Assembly: GCF_025813715.1 (NCBI RefSeq)
Contig: NZ_CP107532.1
Span: 3,302,001 to 3,366,000 of the forward strand
Direction: 5' to 3'
Origin: Methylobacterium sp. FF17
Lineage (GTDB): Bacteria > Pseudomonadota > Alphaproteobacteria > Rhizobiales > Beijerinckiaceae
Length of the DNA: 64,000 nt
Translations under genes and position numbers: made by a program
Shown: positions 9,048 through 16,554 of the stretch, piece by piece
Layout: every line of letters starts with the position of its first letter
Numbering within the stretch: position 1 is the stretch's first letter
Notes under the pieces: model-generated
The model's input: only the letters and a program-made list of their open reading frames with translations
The model's database searches: none
What the model was told of the DNA's origin: nothing

Positions 9048-9727
9048 GGGATTGATCCTCCAGCGGGTACATGGATGCAGAAGGCTCGATGCGGCGCATT
9101 GCGGAGCGTTAACGTAAGATTTCGACGTTCGAATATTGCGCGTCCGGTGTGAAATCAGACGGACGCGGACGCTAAGCCGGCCGCCACGTTTCTGCTACAC
9201 TCCTCGCCCTCGAATGCTTCTGAGCTGAGGCGAACGCGGCTGCGTCCAAGTCTTGACGCATCCTATCGAGGACACTCCTTTGGAGCCCCAATCACGCATG
9301 TGGTTGCCCCCGTGAATCGCCATCCCGCTCGTGTGAGGCCGCGTACCGATACGTGAACCAGTCTCCGGAACAATCTCACGAAAACGCTCACGACCCCAGC
9401 GTCACTTGACCTACGCAGACCTCCCGATTTGAGTCAGGATTGCCGCCCAAACTGACACAGCGCGTTGTGCCTCGATGCGGGAGCATCGCGCTGGAAGGGA
9501 CGATAATTTGGGGAAATTGGAATGGCGGAGACGGAGGAACCCAAGGCTCGTTGATTTTGCTCAGGAATTCGCGGCAATTCTCTCGCTACCCCACCATTCA
9601 CCCTACCCGAGCGCGGCGCGTTAGGATTTTGGGGTTCGGAAGGGCAGGGGAGGTGTGACCTCGGCGGCATAGCTCACCAGCGCGCCGATCCCCTATCCCG
9701 TCCGGCCCGCACCAGCCTCCGGACCCC
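9048..9727. other. Gene-poor stretch, possible prophage edge
   Basis: About 680 bp without a protein-like reading frame on either strand. No tRNA, integrase or direct repeat can be seen that would define an attachment site. Host-type genes lie to the left and small accessory genes to the right, so the left prophage boundary could fall in or near this stretch. That is inference only. Confidence 0.3.
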
Positions 9728-10102
9728 ATGCCCGCCACGCCTAAGATCGTCCCCGCCGACCCGAAGCTCTGGCGCCAGGGATTCCTCACACTCAGCCCCG
9801 GCGTGTCCCCCTGCCATGGCCTCACGGGCGCGAACTGGGCCGCCATTCACGCGAAGGGCATCGACTTCCTTGATCGGTGGGCGGATCAGGCCGTAGCGCT
9901 CGGCTGGACCACGCTCGATTGCTGGGGCGTTCACCCCGAGGCGGGCACCATCAGGTCCGACTTCTGTGGTGCTCTGGTGCTCAGCACCGATCTCGTGTCC
10001 GGCATCACCGAGACGCGCATGCGGTTCGTCAACACGACGTTCTACCGGGACACGCCGGGCCGGCCCGAGGGCGCGGTGCCGCTGTGGCAGTTCGGCCGGT
10101 GA
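9728..10102 (+). CDS. Hypothetical protein
   Basis: A 124-residue protein with balanced composition: several Trp (LWRQGF, DRWADQ, LDCWGV) and ends in VPLWQFGR. I do not recognise a family. It heads a run of short plus-strand genes and the N-terminal PATPKIVPADPKLWRQGF is typical of a real coding start. It may belong to the prophage flank or to the host. Confidence 0.65.
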   Translation: MPATPKIVPADPKLWRQGFLTLSPGVSPCHGLTGANWAAIHAKGIDFLDRWADQAVALGWTTLDCWGVHPEAGTIRSDFCGALVLSTDLVSGITETRMRFVNTTFYRDTPGRPEGAVPLWQFGR

Positions 10103-10143
10103 CCTCTATCTCGTCGGGGGCAGAAGCCGCGAAGGAAGCGCAC

Positions 10144-10335
10144 ATGCCCGACAAGCGAGGTCGTAAACCCGAGCCGCCAGCCGATGACGCCCCGGACCGG
10201 TCTCCCGCCGGCATGCGCGCAACGGCCGACCGCATCGAGGAGCGATCCTCGCAGGGGTTCTACGTCCCTCCCTCGGCTGCCGTGCTCTACGCCGAGGCGC
10301 TGCGAGCCCTCGCACGCGAGCACGAGAAGGGATGA
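10144..10335 (+). CDS. Small hypothetical protein
   Basis: A 63-residue, highly charged protein (MPDKRGRKPEPPADD...), Pro/Arg/Glu-rich at the N-terminus with a helical second half (AVLYAEALRALAREHEKG). ATG at 10144 follows GAAGGAAG at suitable spacing. No function can be assigned. It lies in a string of short co-directional genes. Confidence 0.6.
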   Translation: MPDKRGRKPEPPADDAPDRSPAGMRATADRIEERSSQGFYVPPSAAVLYAEALRALAREHEKG

Positions 10336-10365
10336 GGATCGGTCAGGGCATGCTATCCAGCGCCC

Positions 10366-10629
10366 ATGGCTGAGAACCCCACGACCGGCGAACTCTACAA
10401 GGCGAAGACCCTCACCGAAGAGGACGTCGGCGCGGCGGTCGACGCCTTCATAGCGGACCCGACGACGACGCTCTTCGTCTTCGGAGACGGCTACCGCCTG
10501 GACCTCGCTGCGGCGGTCCGAGATCACGCATGGGCGTCCACCACCGTGGCTTCTGGAGATGCGACCCCGCACCTGAAGCGCGCCGCCGTCCGCACGGCGA
10601 TCCTGCTGGCGCGTCCAGAGAAGGCGTGA
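10366..10629 (+). CDS. Hypothetical protein
   Basis: An 87-residue protein beginning MAENPTTGELYKAKTLTEEDV. An acidic helical N-terminal half is followed by a short hydrophobic strand region (TTLFVFGDGYRLDLAAAV). No family recognised. It is 30 bp after the previous gene and 8 bp before the next, consistent with one transcript. Confidence 0.6.
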   Translation: MAENPTTGELYKAKTLTEEDVGAAVDAFIADPTTTLFVFGDGYRLDLAAAVRDHAWASTTVASGDATPHLKRAAVRTAILLARPEKA

Positions 10630-10637
10630 GCCGCACG

Positions 10638-10787
10638 ATGAACATGTCCGTGTTGGCGCTCATGATCGGCATCACCTTCGGGGCTCTGGTGCTGCTCGTC
10701 TACGCAATCGCCTTCGACCACCCCATGCTGCTGGTGGCGATGGGCGCGGCCGCGCTTTTCGCGTTTGCGCCCTGGCACCGCTGGTAG
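10638..10787 (+). CDS. Small membrane protein
   Basis: A 49-residue protein made almost wholly of two hydrophobic segments (SVLALMIGITFGALVLLVYAIAF and MLLVAMGAAALFAFAPW) joined by a short turn (DHP), so it should sit in the inner membrane as a hairpin. No family is recognised. It starts 8 bp after the preceding gene and is followed 4 bp later by the next likely GTG start. Confidence 0.55.
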   Translation: MNMSVLALMIGITFGALVLLVYAIAFDHPMLLVAMGAAALFAFAPWHRW

Positions 10788-10791
10788 CAGT

Positions 10792-11361
10792 GTGACCGGC
10801 GAGCTGCCGCCGTGGCGAGAGATCACCACGGACGACTACCACCCGCGCGTGTTCCCCGACGGTAAGGGCGGCGCGGCCTGGATCGCATCGAGCCAGCGAA
10901 TCAAGGATCTCCTCGAGCGCCAGCATGCCGGCGAGTTCCGGCTGCGCCTCGTCCTGCGGGAAGCCGTCGACCTGAAGCGCGGCCCGAGGGTCGATCCGAC
11001 CTGGCTCTGGGACTACGACGCCGGCCCGGCCGCCATCATGAGCGTGGCCGAGATCGTGATCCAGACGAAGGACGGCCGCCGGCGCAAAGAGGCCCGCACG
11101 GTCTCGTCGCCTCCGGTCGCTGCCCCGGAGGTCGCTGCCCGGCGCTTTGCACGTCCCTGGTCGGTACGCGAGATGCAGGGGGCCTTCGTCATCCAGGACG
11201 CCTCGGGCTTCTCGATCGCCCACCTCTACTTCTGCGACGACGAGCAGCGCCGATCCTCCACCGGGCGCATGTCGCGCGATGAGGCGCGCCGAATCGCCGT
11301 GAATATGGCGCGATTGCCGGACTTACTGCAGATCGAGCGGGAGAGGCCCGGCGAGCCGTAA
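10792..11361 (+). CDS. Hypothetical protein
   Basis: A 189-residue soluble protein read from GTG at 10792; an alternative upstream start would add nine residues. It has a mixed alpha/beta pattern, a basic central part (TKDGRRRKEART) and a C-terminal region GFSIAHLYFCDDEQRR...MSRDEARRIAVNMARLPDLL. That last part resembles a short motif common in small alphaproteobacterial proteins of unknown function. No catalytic signature is seen. Confidence 0.65.
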   Translation: MTGELPPWREITTDDYHPRVFPDGKGGAAWIASSQRIKDLLERQHAGEFRLRLVLREAVDLKRGPRVDPTWLWDYDAGPAAIMSVAEIVIQTKDGRRRKEARTVSSPPVAAPEVAARRFARPWSVREMQGAFVIQDASGFSIAHLYFCDDEQRRSSTGRMSRDEARRIAVNMARLPDLLQIERERPGEP

Positions 11362-11391
11362 CGGGCATGGAGCAAGGGCATAGGAACGACG

Positions 11392-11643
11392 ATGACCCGA
11401 GCGGTTCAACAGACCGAAATTGACGAGATCTGGCGCAGAGATGGTGAGAAAAATGGTTGGCAGCTGCCCAGATCAGCACCCCTGTTCTTCCGCTTGATGG
11501 GTGTCCGGCTCGCGAGAGCGGCTTTCCTAGAGGCACGCGCCCGCCGCGAAGCAGTGCGCCTGAAAGCTCACGGGGTAGGGCTGGGTATACCGAGCCAACG
11601 CGAGCTGTGGGTCATTTACGGGGTAGCTCGCGGATGGTGCTGA
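11392..11643 (+). CDS. Small hypothetical protein
   Basis: An 83-residue basic protein with Trp/Arg-rich character, ending IPSQRELWVIYGVARGWC. ATG at 11392 follows a purine-rich stretch (GGAACGACG). No family recognised. The bases just downstream are more AT-rich than its neighbours. Confidence 0.5.
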   Translation: MTRAVQQTEIDEIWRRDGEKNGWQLPRSAPLFFRLMGVRLARAAFLEARARREAVRLKAHGVGLGIPSQRELWVIYGVARGWC

Positions 11644-11738
11644 GCATTGCCACGGGGCGGATGCCCTTGCTCTGTGAGCCCTCCGCAATTTTGGCTTGAT
11701 CGAGCGCCAAGGACGGCCTCGCACAGGGGAGATAAATT

Positions 11739-12533
11739 ATGGCTGCGCCTCCGGATGAAGGCCTGCGACCAGTACATAAACTAGAGATCTACGCCCACGT
11801 CATCCGCGCCCTCGTCTTACGCGACATGCGCACGCGCTTCGGTGGCTCCCACTGGGGCTACGCGGTCCTCGTCCTGTGGCCGGTGGCTCATATCTTCGTC
11901 ATGGTCGGCGTCATGGCCTTTCGCGGCCAGCCGTCGCCGATGGGCGACAGTCCCCTCCTGTTCGTCGCCACGGGCTGCGTCCCCGCCCTGACCTTCCAGT
12001 ACATCTCGCGCGAGGTCATGAAGGCGGTCACCGCGAACAAGCCGCTGCTTTACTATCCACAGGTGAAGATCTTCGATGTCATGCTGGCGCGGCTGATCGT
12101 GGAGATCGTGAAAGGATTCACGGGTCTCCTGATCGTCATCGCCATTCTTGCGAGCCTGGGCGTCAATCCCATCCCGTTGGAGCCGTCGATGGCGATCGGC
12201 GCCTATTGTGCCGCGATCCTGTTGGGGGTCGGCGTCGGCTCCGTCAATATCGGGATCGTCTCCTTCTTTCCCGGCTGGCAACTGGGCTACATCATCGTGG
12301 CCATTACGATCTATCTGTCCTGTGGTATCTTCTATCTGCCGCACCTGCTGCCCGATCAGCTCTACAACATCATGAAGTGGAACCCGATGGTTCAGATCGT
12401 CGAGTGGACCCGGCTCGCCTACGAGCCCAATCTCGGCGTCGAGGTCGATTACATGTATGCCTTGTTGGTCGGCGCGTCGGCGCTCTCCATCGGCTTGCTT
12501 ATGGAGCGAACCCTTGTGCGGCGTATGACCTAG
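11739..12533 (+). CDS. ABC-2 type polysaccharide export permease
   Basis: A 264-residue integral membrane protein with six predicted spans. Near the N-terminus it has the motif LVLRDMRTRFGGSHWGYAVLVLWP, typical of KpsM/Wzm-type permeases that move capsular polysaccharide or O-antigen across the inner membrane. The C-terminal pattern (YNIMKWNPMVQIVEWTRLAYEPN) also fits. Family members work with an ATPase (KpsT/Wzt), normally encoded next door; none is visible here, so it is an orphan. It may be a lysogenic-conversion gene, or a host gene beside the prophage. Confidence 0.85.
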   Translation: MAAPPDEGLRPVHKLEIYAHVIRALVLRDMRTRFGGSHWGYAVLVLWPVAHIFVMVGVMAFRGQPSPMGDSPLLFVATGCVPALTFQYISREVMKAVTANKPLLYYPQVKIFDVMLARLIVEIVKGFTGLLIVIAILASLGVNPIPLEPSMAIGAYCAAILLGVGVGSVNIGIVSFFPGWQLGYIIVAITIYLSCGIFYLPHLLPDQLYNIMKWNPMVQIVEWTRLAYEPNLGVEVDYMYALLVGASALSIGLLMERTLVRRMT

Positions 12534-12603
12534 GATGCCGCCGCGCTTAAGCAGGCCGCGGCGGACCGGGTGAAGGCCGCATGGGCGTTGTGGCTGGAAA
12601 CGC

Positions 12604-12634
12604 AAAACCCGCCACGGCCGGAGCCGGGCGGGTG
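12604..12634 (-). terminator. Rho-independent terminator T1 (shared-stem family)
   Basis: Read on the minus strand: ACCCGCC, inner stem CGGC, loop UCCG, inner stem GCCG, then GGCGGGT and a UUUU run. It shares the outer stem with three copies at 12740, 13099 and 13633, and stops leftward transcription. The other strand reads as the C-terminal codons of an extension in frame with the permease. Confidence 0.8.
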
Positions 12635-12739
12635 AAGGTTGTGGCCGCTCGCCGAGCAGGGACGCAAACTGGTTAACGGCCACCTGCAGAGTGCGGCCGC
12701 TAGCTTACCCGAAGCTGGCGAACTGTACGGGCGCAGACG

Positions 12740-12770
12740 AAAAACCCGCCTCGGATCGCTCCGGGCGGGT
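12740..12770 (-). terminator. Rho-independent terminator T2 (shared-stem family)
   Basis: Minus-strand hairpin with outer stem ACCCGCC/GGCGGGT, inner stem CGGA/TCCG, a GNRA tetraloop GCGA, and a five-U run. It is nearly the same as the copy at 13633 and differs by one loop base. Confidence 0.8.
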
Positions 12771-12844
12771 GAATGTCGGGTACCACTTTGCTCGCGCTGG
12801 CCACCGTTAATGTGCTGTGCAGCATGATCGGCTACTCTCAAGCG

Positions 12845-13093
12845 ATGCGCTACACATTCGTTGCCGCCTTCCTGCTGTTCGCCTCCGGAGCCTCGGCCGG
12901 GCCGTTAGACTTTATCGCAGGCATCCCCGATGCGCCGGGGGTAGTTTCTGGTGGCTCCTTCGGAGCCAGCGGCAATGACTACTACGGCGACATGCACCGG
13001 ACCGGCTCAATCGCTCACGCCAGACAAACGCGGCCAAGCAAAACAGCCAAGGCTCGCATCACGACGTCGAGAAAGTTAGGTTCGCGCTCGTGA
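12845..13093 (+). CDS. Small secreted protein
   Basis: An 82-residue protein with a clean Sec signal peptide (MRYTFVAAFLLFASGASA, cleavage before GPLDF). The mature part starts Gly/Asp-rich and ends basic (RPSKTAKARITTSRKLGSRS). No family is recognised. It lies on the plus strand between leftward terminators T2 and T3, in the accessory flank of the prophage. Confidence 0.5.
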   Translation: MRYTFVAAFLLFASGASAGPLDFIAGIPDAPGVVSGGSFGASGNDYYGDMHRTGSIAHARQTRPSKTAKARITTSRKLGSRS

Positions 13094-13098
13094 ATACG

Positions 13099-13129
13099 AA
13101 AACCCGCCGCAGCTTTCGCTGGGCGGGTG
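13099..13129 (-). terminator. Rho-independent terminator T3 (shared-stem family)
   Basis: Outer stem ACCCGCC/GGCGGGT with inner stem CAGC/GCTG and a GAAA tetraloop on the minus strand, then a UUUU run. It is placed to end the transcript of the DUF6894 gene at 13294. Confidence 0.8.
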
Positions 13130-13293
13130 AGGTGCGGCCTCTGGCTGGGCAGGGCTGCTGCACCCGGAAGCCGTCGGCAGGGTGGTCATCGTCGCTTGCC
13201 TGAGGCTGCCCGTTGGTACGGGTTCGGACGGGGCGCTCGCTGCGACAGGTGATCGGCGGTTACGGGCCACTGACCGCACCAAGCACGAACGAC

Positions 13294-13542
13294 CTACGAA
13301 GCCATTGCCGCCGCAGGATCACGCGGGATCACAGGCAACACCCTGACGGTCTTCCCCGACGCGTTGCGGATGATCATCATCCACTGATCTGCATCGTTGG
13401 CGAGCTCGTTGTCCTCTCGCATTTCAGCAAGAGCTTCGCCCGCCTGACGGATTGCATCATCCAGATCTATTGCGGAGACGCCCACTTCGTCGCTGATCGT
13501 GGAAAGTCCGTTGGTGAGATCGAAGTAGAAGCGCTCCGACAA
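13294..13542 (-). CDS. DUF6894 family protein
   Basis: An 82-residue protein with the pattern RFYFDLTNGLSTISDEVGVSAIDLDDAIRQAGEALAEM, followed by WMMIIRNASGKTVRVLPV. This matches the small DUF6894 proteins that are abundant in Methylobacterium and relatives; their function is unknown. The start is most likely TTG at 13542, preceded by GGAGAG. A TTG four codons upstream lacks a ribosome site. It ends before terminator T3 and is preceded by T4, so it is a separate unit. Confidence 0.8.
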   Translation of the reverse strand: MSERFYFDLTNGLSTISDEVGVSAIDLDDAIRQAGEALAEMREDNELANDADQWMMIIRNASGKTVRVLPVIPRDPAAAMAS

Positions 13543-13632
13543 AATTCTCTCCAAATGTCCGCTCGACTCAGGGCCGTCGGCACTACTCCCCTATTCAGTC
13601 GTTGGTTTCGACATAGGCGAATGTGCCGCATG

Positions 13633-13663
13633 AAAAACCCGCCTCGGATTGCTCCGGGCGGGT
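13633..13663 (-). terminator. Rho-independent terminator T4 (late operon end)
   Basis: Minus-strand hairpin ACCCGCC-CGGA, GCAA tetraloop (GNRA), TCCG, one bulged A, GGCGGGT, then five U. It is the first terminator met after the last lysis-type gene (ending 13742) and so probably ends the long leftward late transcript. Confidence 0.85.
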
Positions 13664-13741
13664 GAGGTGTGTGCCCTCGGTAGGGCTTAGGGCTTCTGTG
13701 TTTAGCAGGCCTCGCACGTCTGGCTGTTCACGTTCCCGCGC

Positions 13742-14185
13742 TCACCCGGCGCAGCGGATATCCCGCGTGCCCCGGGTGAGCCCCTGGATGGCTTCGACCA
13801 TCTCGCGATGCTCCTGGTGCCGGTCCTCGGCCATGCGCTTCTCATGCTGGCGCCGCTCCTCGAGCAGCCGCCGCTCGTGCTCGCGGGTCTCCTCGACCTC
13901 TTTCTTCCGAGCGGCCATCTCGGTTTCGCGCGTCAGGGTGCATCGGTCATACGATGCGGAGACCATGCGGAGCCCTTCGTTCAAGCTTGCTAGGTCGCCC
14001 TGACCCATCACCATGCCGGCGATCTGCGCGAGGCCGCCGCTGCCAACCGTGGGCGGGGTAATGTGCGGCTTCTCCACCTTCGCTCGCATGTAGCCGATAA
14101 CGGCGAGAAGGATGCCGCCCCCGCCACCTGCGGCCAGCAGGGTGCTCAGGATGTCGACCCACTGCTTCACGTCCTCAGGTGACAT
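13742..14185 (-). CDS. Phage membrane-anchored coiled-coil protein (Rz-like position)
   Basis: A 147-residue protein with one membrane span near the N-terminus (about residues 14-30, LAAGGGGGILLAVIGYMRAK) and a long charged helix (MAARKKEVEETREHERRLLEERRQHEKRMAEDRHQEHREM). The form, an N-terminal anchor plus a periplasmic coiled coil, resembles inner-membrane spanins, but no family motif is seen. The ATG at 14185 overlaps the end of the preceding gene, and the gene is last in the late operon. Confidence 0.7.
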   Translation of the reverse strand: MSPEDVKQWVDILSTLLAAGGGGGILLAVIGYMRAKVEKPHITPPTVGSGGLAQIAGMVMGQGDLASLNEGLRMVSASYDRCTLTRETEMAARKKEVEETREHERRLLEERRQHEKRMAEDRHQEHREMVEAIQGLTRGTRDIRCAG

Positions 14186-14636
14186 TGCGCGGCGCAGCTC
14201 CAGCGGTGAGGGAACCGTTCTTGAACATGTCGTAGCCGGTTGCGAGGACACACCAGCCCTCGAACACGAAGCAGAGCGGGTACCAGCCAAACCCGGCAGG
14301 TAGGCGCGTGTTGAAGGCGTAGGACCCGACCAGCATCAGGAACCCGATGGCGAGCCAGCATAGGCCCCCAGAGAGGGCGCCGATGAAGCGGATCACCGGA
14401 GTGCGCCGCCACCACCCATTGATGCCAAGGCCGACCATGCGCAGGACGGCGACAGAGGCCGCCACCATCCCCCACCGCGATTCCGTCATCACCTCGCCCA
14501 TGATCTTGTAGACGGGCAGATCGAAGAAGGCTTCGGGCCGCAGCATGCTCGCCCCCCAGACGAGAAGCATGCAGGATAGCATCCACTCCAGGGGGCGGGT
14601 CATGTGCATCGAGGTCGGATTGTGGGCGCGGTTCAT
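14175..14636 (-). CDS. Phage membrane protein, lysis region (holin-like)
   Basis: A 153-residue protein with four predicted membrane helices (for example PLEWMLSCMLLVWGASML and FIGALSGGLCWLAIGFLMLVG). The family is not recognised. Its place among lysis-type genes, between a signal-peptide membrane protein and a spanin-like protein, suggests a holin or holin partner. The start at 14636 follows a GGAGGCG ribosome site. Confidence 0.65.
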   Translation of the reverse strand: MNRAHNPTSMHMTRPLEWMLSCMLLVWGASMLRPEAFFDLPVYKIMGEVMTESRWGMVAASVAVLRMVGLGINGWWRRTPVIRFIGALSGGLCWLAIGFLMLVGSYAFNTRLPAGFGWYPLCFVFEGWCVLATGYDMFKNGSLTAGAAPRNVT

Positions 14637-14656
14637 GGCAACGCCTCCTGCGGTCC

Positions 14657-15166
14657 TCACCGCGCGAACGGGAAGGTCGGCAGGTCGCCGATCACGTCGG
14701 CCAGCACCTTGTCGCTGACCGTCTCATCGAACTTGAAGACCCGGAACAGGCGCTCGGTGATGCCCTTGGCGCCACCGGCTTCCTTCAGCAGCCAGGACGG
14801 CGTGGAGCCCATGATCCGCTCCAGAGCGACCTTGATGACCGGATACCCCACGTCCACCGACAGGGCCTTGTCATGGGTGGCACCCTCGACGGCGTTGATG
14901 GCGTAGTCGGCCCCGGTCTTCAGCATGCGGTCGATGCGCTGGGTCGTCAGCCACATCGTGACCCACCAGGGCAGCCGGGCGGCGCCGGCCACCGCGAGGG
15001 CTGACAGGATGGGCAGGATGATCTCCAGGGCGGCCTTGGAGAACTCGGCAACCATCTGGCCCCAGGGGATGGCCAGCGCCGAGTTGGAGGCCTCCTGCGC
15101 GAACACAGGCGAGACAGACAGGACGCTGGCGAGCGCCAGCGCCGCGAGCAGAAGCATGCGGGTCAT
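14657..15166 (-). CDS. Phage membrane protein with signal peptide (holin-like)
   Basis: A 169-residue protein starting with a signal sequence (MTRMLLLAALALASVLSVSPVFAQ) and a second hydrophobic helix (ALEIILPILSALAVAGAARL). The soluble C-terminal part resembles LLH-type phage holins in layout (IDRMLKTGADYAINAVEG... near a long helix), but this is only a likeness of pattern. It is the first of three adjacent membrane genes at the end of the late operon. Confidence 0.65.
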   Translation of the reverse strand: MTRMLLLAALALASVLSVSPVFAQEASNSALAIPWGQMVAEFSKAALEIILPILSALAVAGAARLPWWVTMWLTTQRIDRMLKTGADYAINAVEGATHDKALSVDVGYPVIKVALERIMGSTPSWLLKEAGGAKGITERLFRVFKFDETVSDKVLADVIGDLPTFPFAR

Positions 15167-15195
15167 TTCAAAAACCTTCCAGTATGAGCAGGCTG

Positions 15196-15708
15196 TTATG
15201 TAAAGCGGGCGAACCCGCCGTGCATTTTGATCACGGCTTCTTGGTACAGGGCCGCCGCTTCTTCTCTTGTTTCTCGAAATCCAAGAAGCTTGCGCCGGCT
15301 GGCGACGGTTGTGGTTGCCGCCCACTTGCGACATCTCTTGTCCCAGTGGACGCCTTTGAAGCCGCTGTTGTTGTTCTTATAGCGAGGAATGTTGGCCTTG
15401 TTCTGCGTACTCGTGCAAAAGCGAAGATTGCAAGTCCTGTTGTCCAGCTTGTCCCCGTTGATGTGATCGACTTCTTGTCCCTTACATGCACCGATAATCA
15501 GCCGGTGCATGTAGACGCGCGACACAAGCCCATCCCGCTGCTCAGATCGAGCGGCGTAGTGCCCGATCGCAGATGGGACCGCTTGCCAATTCACGCCCGA
15601 GACAAGGGCCAAGCACCCAACGTCAACGATGGCAGTTTGCCCCTGCGTCAAGATGATCTTGGCAACCCCGTCTTCGATCAAGGGCGGGCGGTATCGCTTG
15701 TCCGGCAT
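15196..15708 (-). CDS. HNH homing endonuclease with AP2 DNA-binding domain
   Basis: A 170-residue protein. The middle holds an HNH_3 motif (VYMHRLIIG...EVDHINGDKLDNRTCNLRFCTSTQNKAN) with His and Asn metal and catalytic residues. The C-terminus is an AP2/ERF-like domain (NNSGFKGVHWDKRCRKWAATTTV...REEAAALYQEAV). This architecture is typical of free-standing homing endonucleases in phage genomes. The gene sits as a guest between a lysis gene and a Tad1-like gene. A regulated promoter region with three copies of a 14-bp element lies directly upstream. Confidence 0.92.
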   Translation of the reverse strand: MPDKRYRPPLIEDGVAKIILTQGQTAIVDVGCLALVSGVNWQAVPSAIGHYAARSEQRDGLVSRVYMHRLIIGACKGQEVDHINGDKLDNRTCNLRFCTSTQNKANIPRYKNNNSGFKGVHWDKRCRKWAATTTVASRRKLLGFRETREEAAALYQEAVIKMHGGFARFT

Positions 15709-15718
15709 CTGGGTCTCC

Positions 15719-15783
15719 GTATCATGTACACGATTGAAGGAATACCGTGTCCATGATACGAGGTCAAAGCGTGTACACGATAC
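15719..15783. promoter_or_regulatory. Triple operator between HNH gene and DNA-binding protein gene
   Basis: The 14-mer CGTGT(A/C)CA(T/C)GATAC occurs three times: direct at 15746-15759 and 15770-15783, inverted at 15719-15732. The direct copies are 24 bp apart and are both followed by GAGGTC. The core CGTGTACACG is itself palindromic. It lies between the divergent starts of the HNH nuclease and the small DNA-binding protein, so the latter is the likely regulator. Confidence 0.75.
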
Positions 15784-15792
15784 GAGGTCGCT

Positions 15793-15999
15793 TTGACGCA
15801 GATTGAGTTTTCAGGCACCCGTCCCCGCATGGGTCGGAAGAAGCTTTGGGCTGAGAGCCTGCGATTACCGCTGGCTGAGGGAACTACCGCCCGCTTGGAT
15901 GCCGCTCTGGCTCCTGGCGAAGATCGGGTTTCGCTGATTCGAGAAGCCATCGAGCGAGAGTTAAAGCGCCGCGCGAAGGCAATACGGACTCAAACTTGA
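15793..15999 (+). CDS. Small ribbon-helix-helix-like regulator
   Basis: A 68-residue basic protein. The core ESLRLPLAEGTTARLDAAL...EDRVSLIREAIERELKRR follows the beta-helix-helix pattern of ribbon-helix-helix repressors (short strand, then two helices). TTG at 15793 has GAGG at good spacing; ATG at 15829 is an alternative giving 56 residues. The operator copies overlap its upstream region, which suggests autoregulation. It faces into the Tad1-like gene and overlaps its end by 10 bp. Confidence 0.65.
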   Translation: MTQIEFSGTRPRMGRKKLWAESLRLPLAEGTTARLDAALAPGEDRVSLIREAIERELKRRAKAIRTQT

Positions 16000-16385
16000 T
16001 GCGTGCCTTCGACGCCGCGCGCCATGCGCGCGCGAGTACGGGACAGGAGCGCTTCCTGTGCAGCTTCGACGTGCTTCAACGCTTCAGCGTTCTCGGCACA
16101 GGCGTAGGGGCCGGCTTGGAACGCCTGGAGGCGGTCGGCGACGATTGCCAGCAACACCTCCTGCGTGACGCCGTTCACGCCAACTTCGGCGATCGGGCCG
16201 TTCTGAAACAACACGAGAAGGGCGTTGCCGCCCACTTTGTGCTCTGCCGCTGAGGGGTTCGTCCCATAGTCGAAGCCCTCCACTTCGTAGAGATGGTGGG
16301 CGCCTCCGGCGCCCGAAGAGTCCAAGACCTTAAGCGTCAGGGTGTCATTCGCCGGGTTCACCCGGTGGCTGGTGATCTCTCGCAT
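15990..16385 (-). CDS. Tad1-like anti-defence protein (Acb2/Tad1 hairpin)
   Basis: A 131-residue protein. The N-terminal half is predicted beta-rich (NDTLTLKVLDSS, HHLYEVEGFDYG, NALLVLFQNGPI). The C-terminal half matches the pattern I know for the Tad1/Acb2 helical hairpin: FQNGPIAEVGVNGVTQE, then VADRLQAFQAGPYACAENAEAL, then a second helix ending RTRARMARGVEGTH. Tad1 proteins are phage proteins that bind and sequester nucleotide signals of Thoeris (gcADPR) and, for some, cyclic nucleotides of CBASS. Assignment rests on remembered sequence pattern. It lies in the prophage late region, upstream of the lysis block. Confidence 0.72.
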   Translation of the reverse strand: MREITSHRVNPANDTLTLKVLDSSGAGGAHHLYEVEGFDYGTNPSAAEHKVGGNALLVLFQNGPIAEVGVNGVTQEVLLAIVADRLQAFQAGPYACAENAEALKHVEAAQEALLSRTRARMARGVEGTHQV

Positions 16386-16554
16386 GATGGTCTCTCGATG
16401 TTGGGGGTGCGCGGCGTCCGGCCGGCTCGGAGCGGGTGGTGGTTGACGGAAGCGCGAAGCGATGGCGGTTTAGGGTGATCGCAGCGGTCCGCGGCCCAGC
16501 GCGGAGCGATTGGGGCGGCCAGGGGGGAAACCGACCACTCTCTGGCCGCTTCCC

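Noticed and set aside
9048-9727. Attachment site or tRNA at the left prophage edge
   Set aside because: No tRNA fold, no direct repeat partner inside the window and no integrase were found; the boundary cannot be set.
12604-13663. Spaced GC-rich repeats as a possible CRISPR array
   Set aside because: The four copies are unevenly spaced, vary in the centre with compensating changes, and form terminator hairpins with U-tracts; no cas gene is present.
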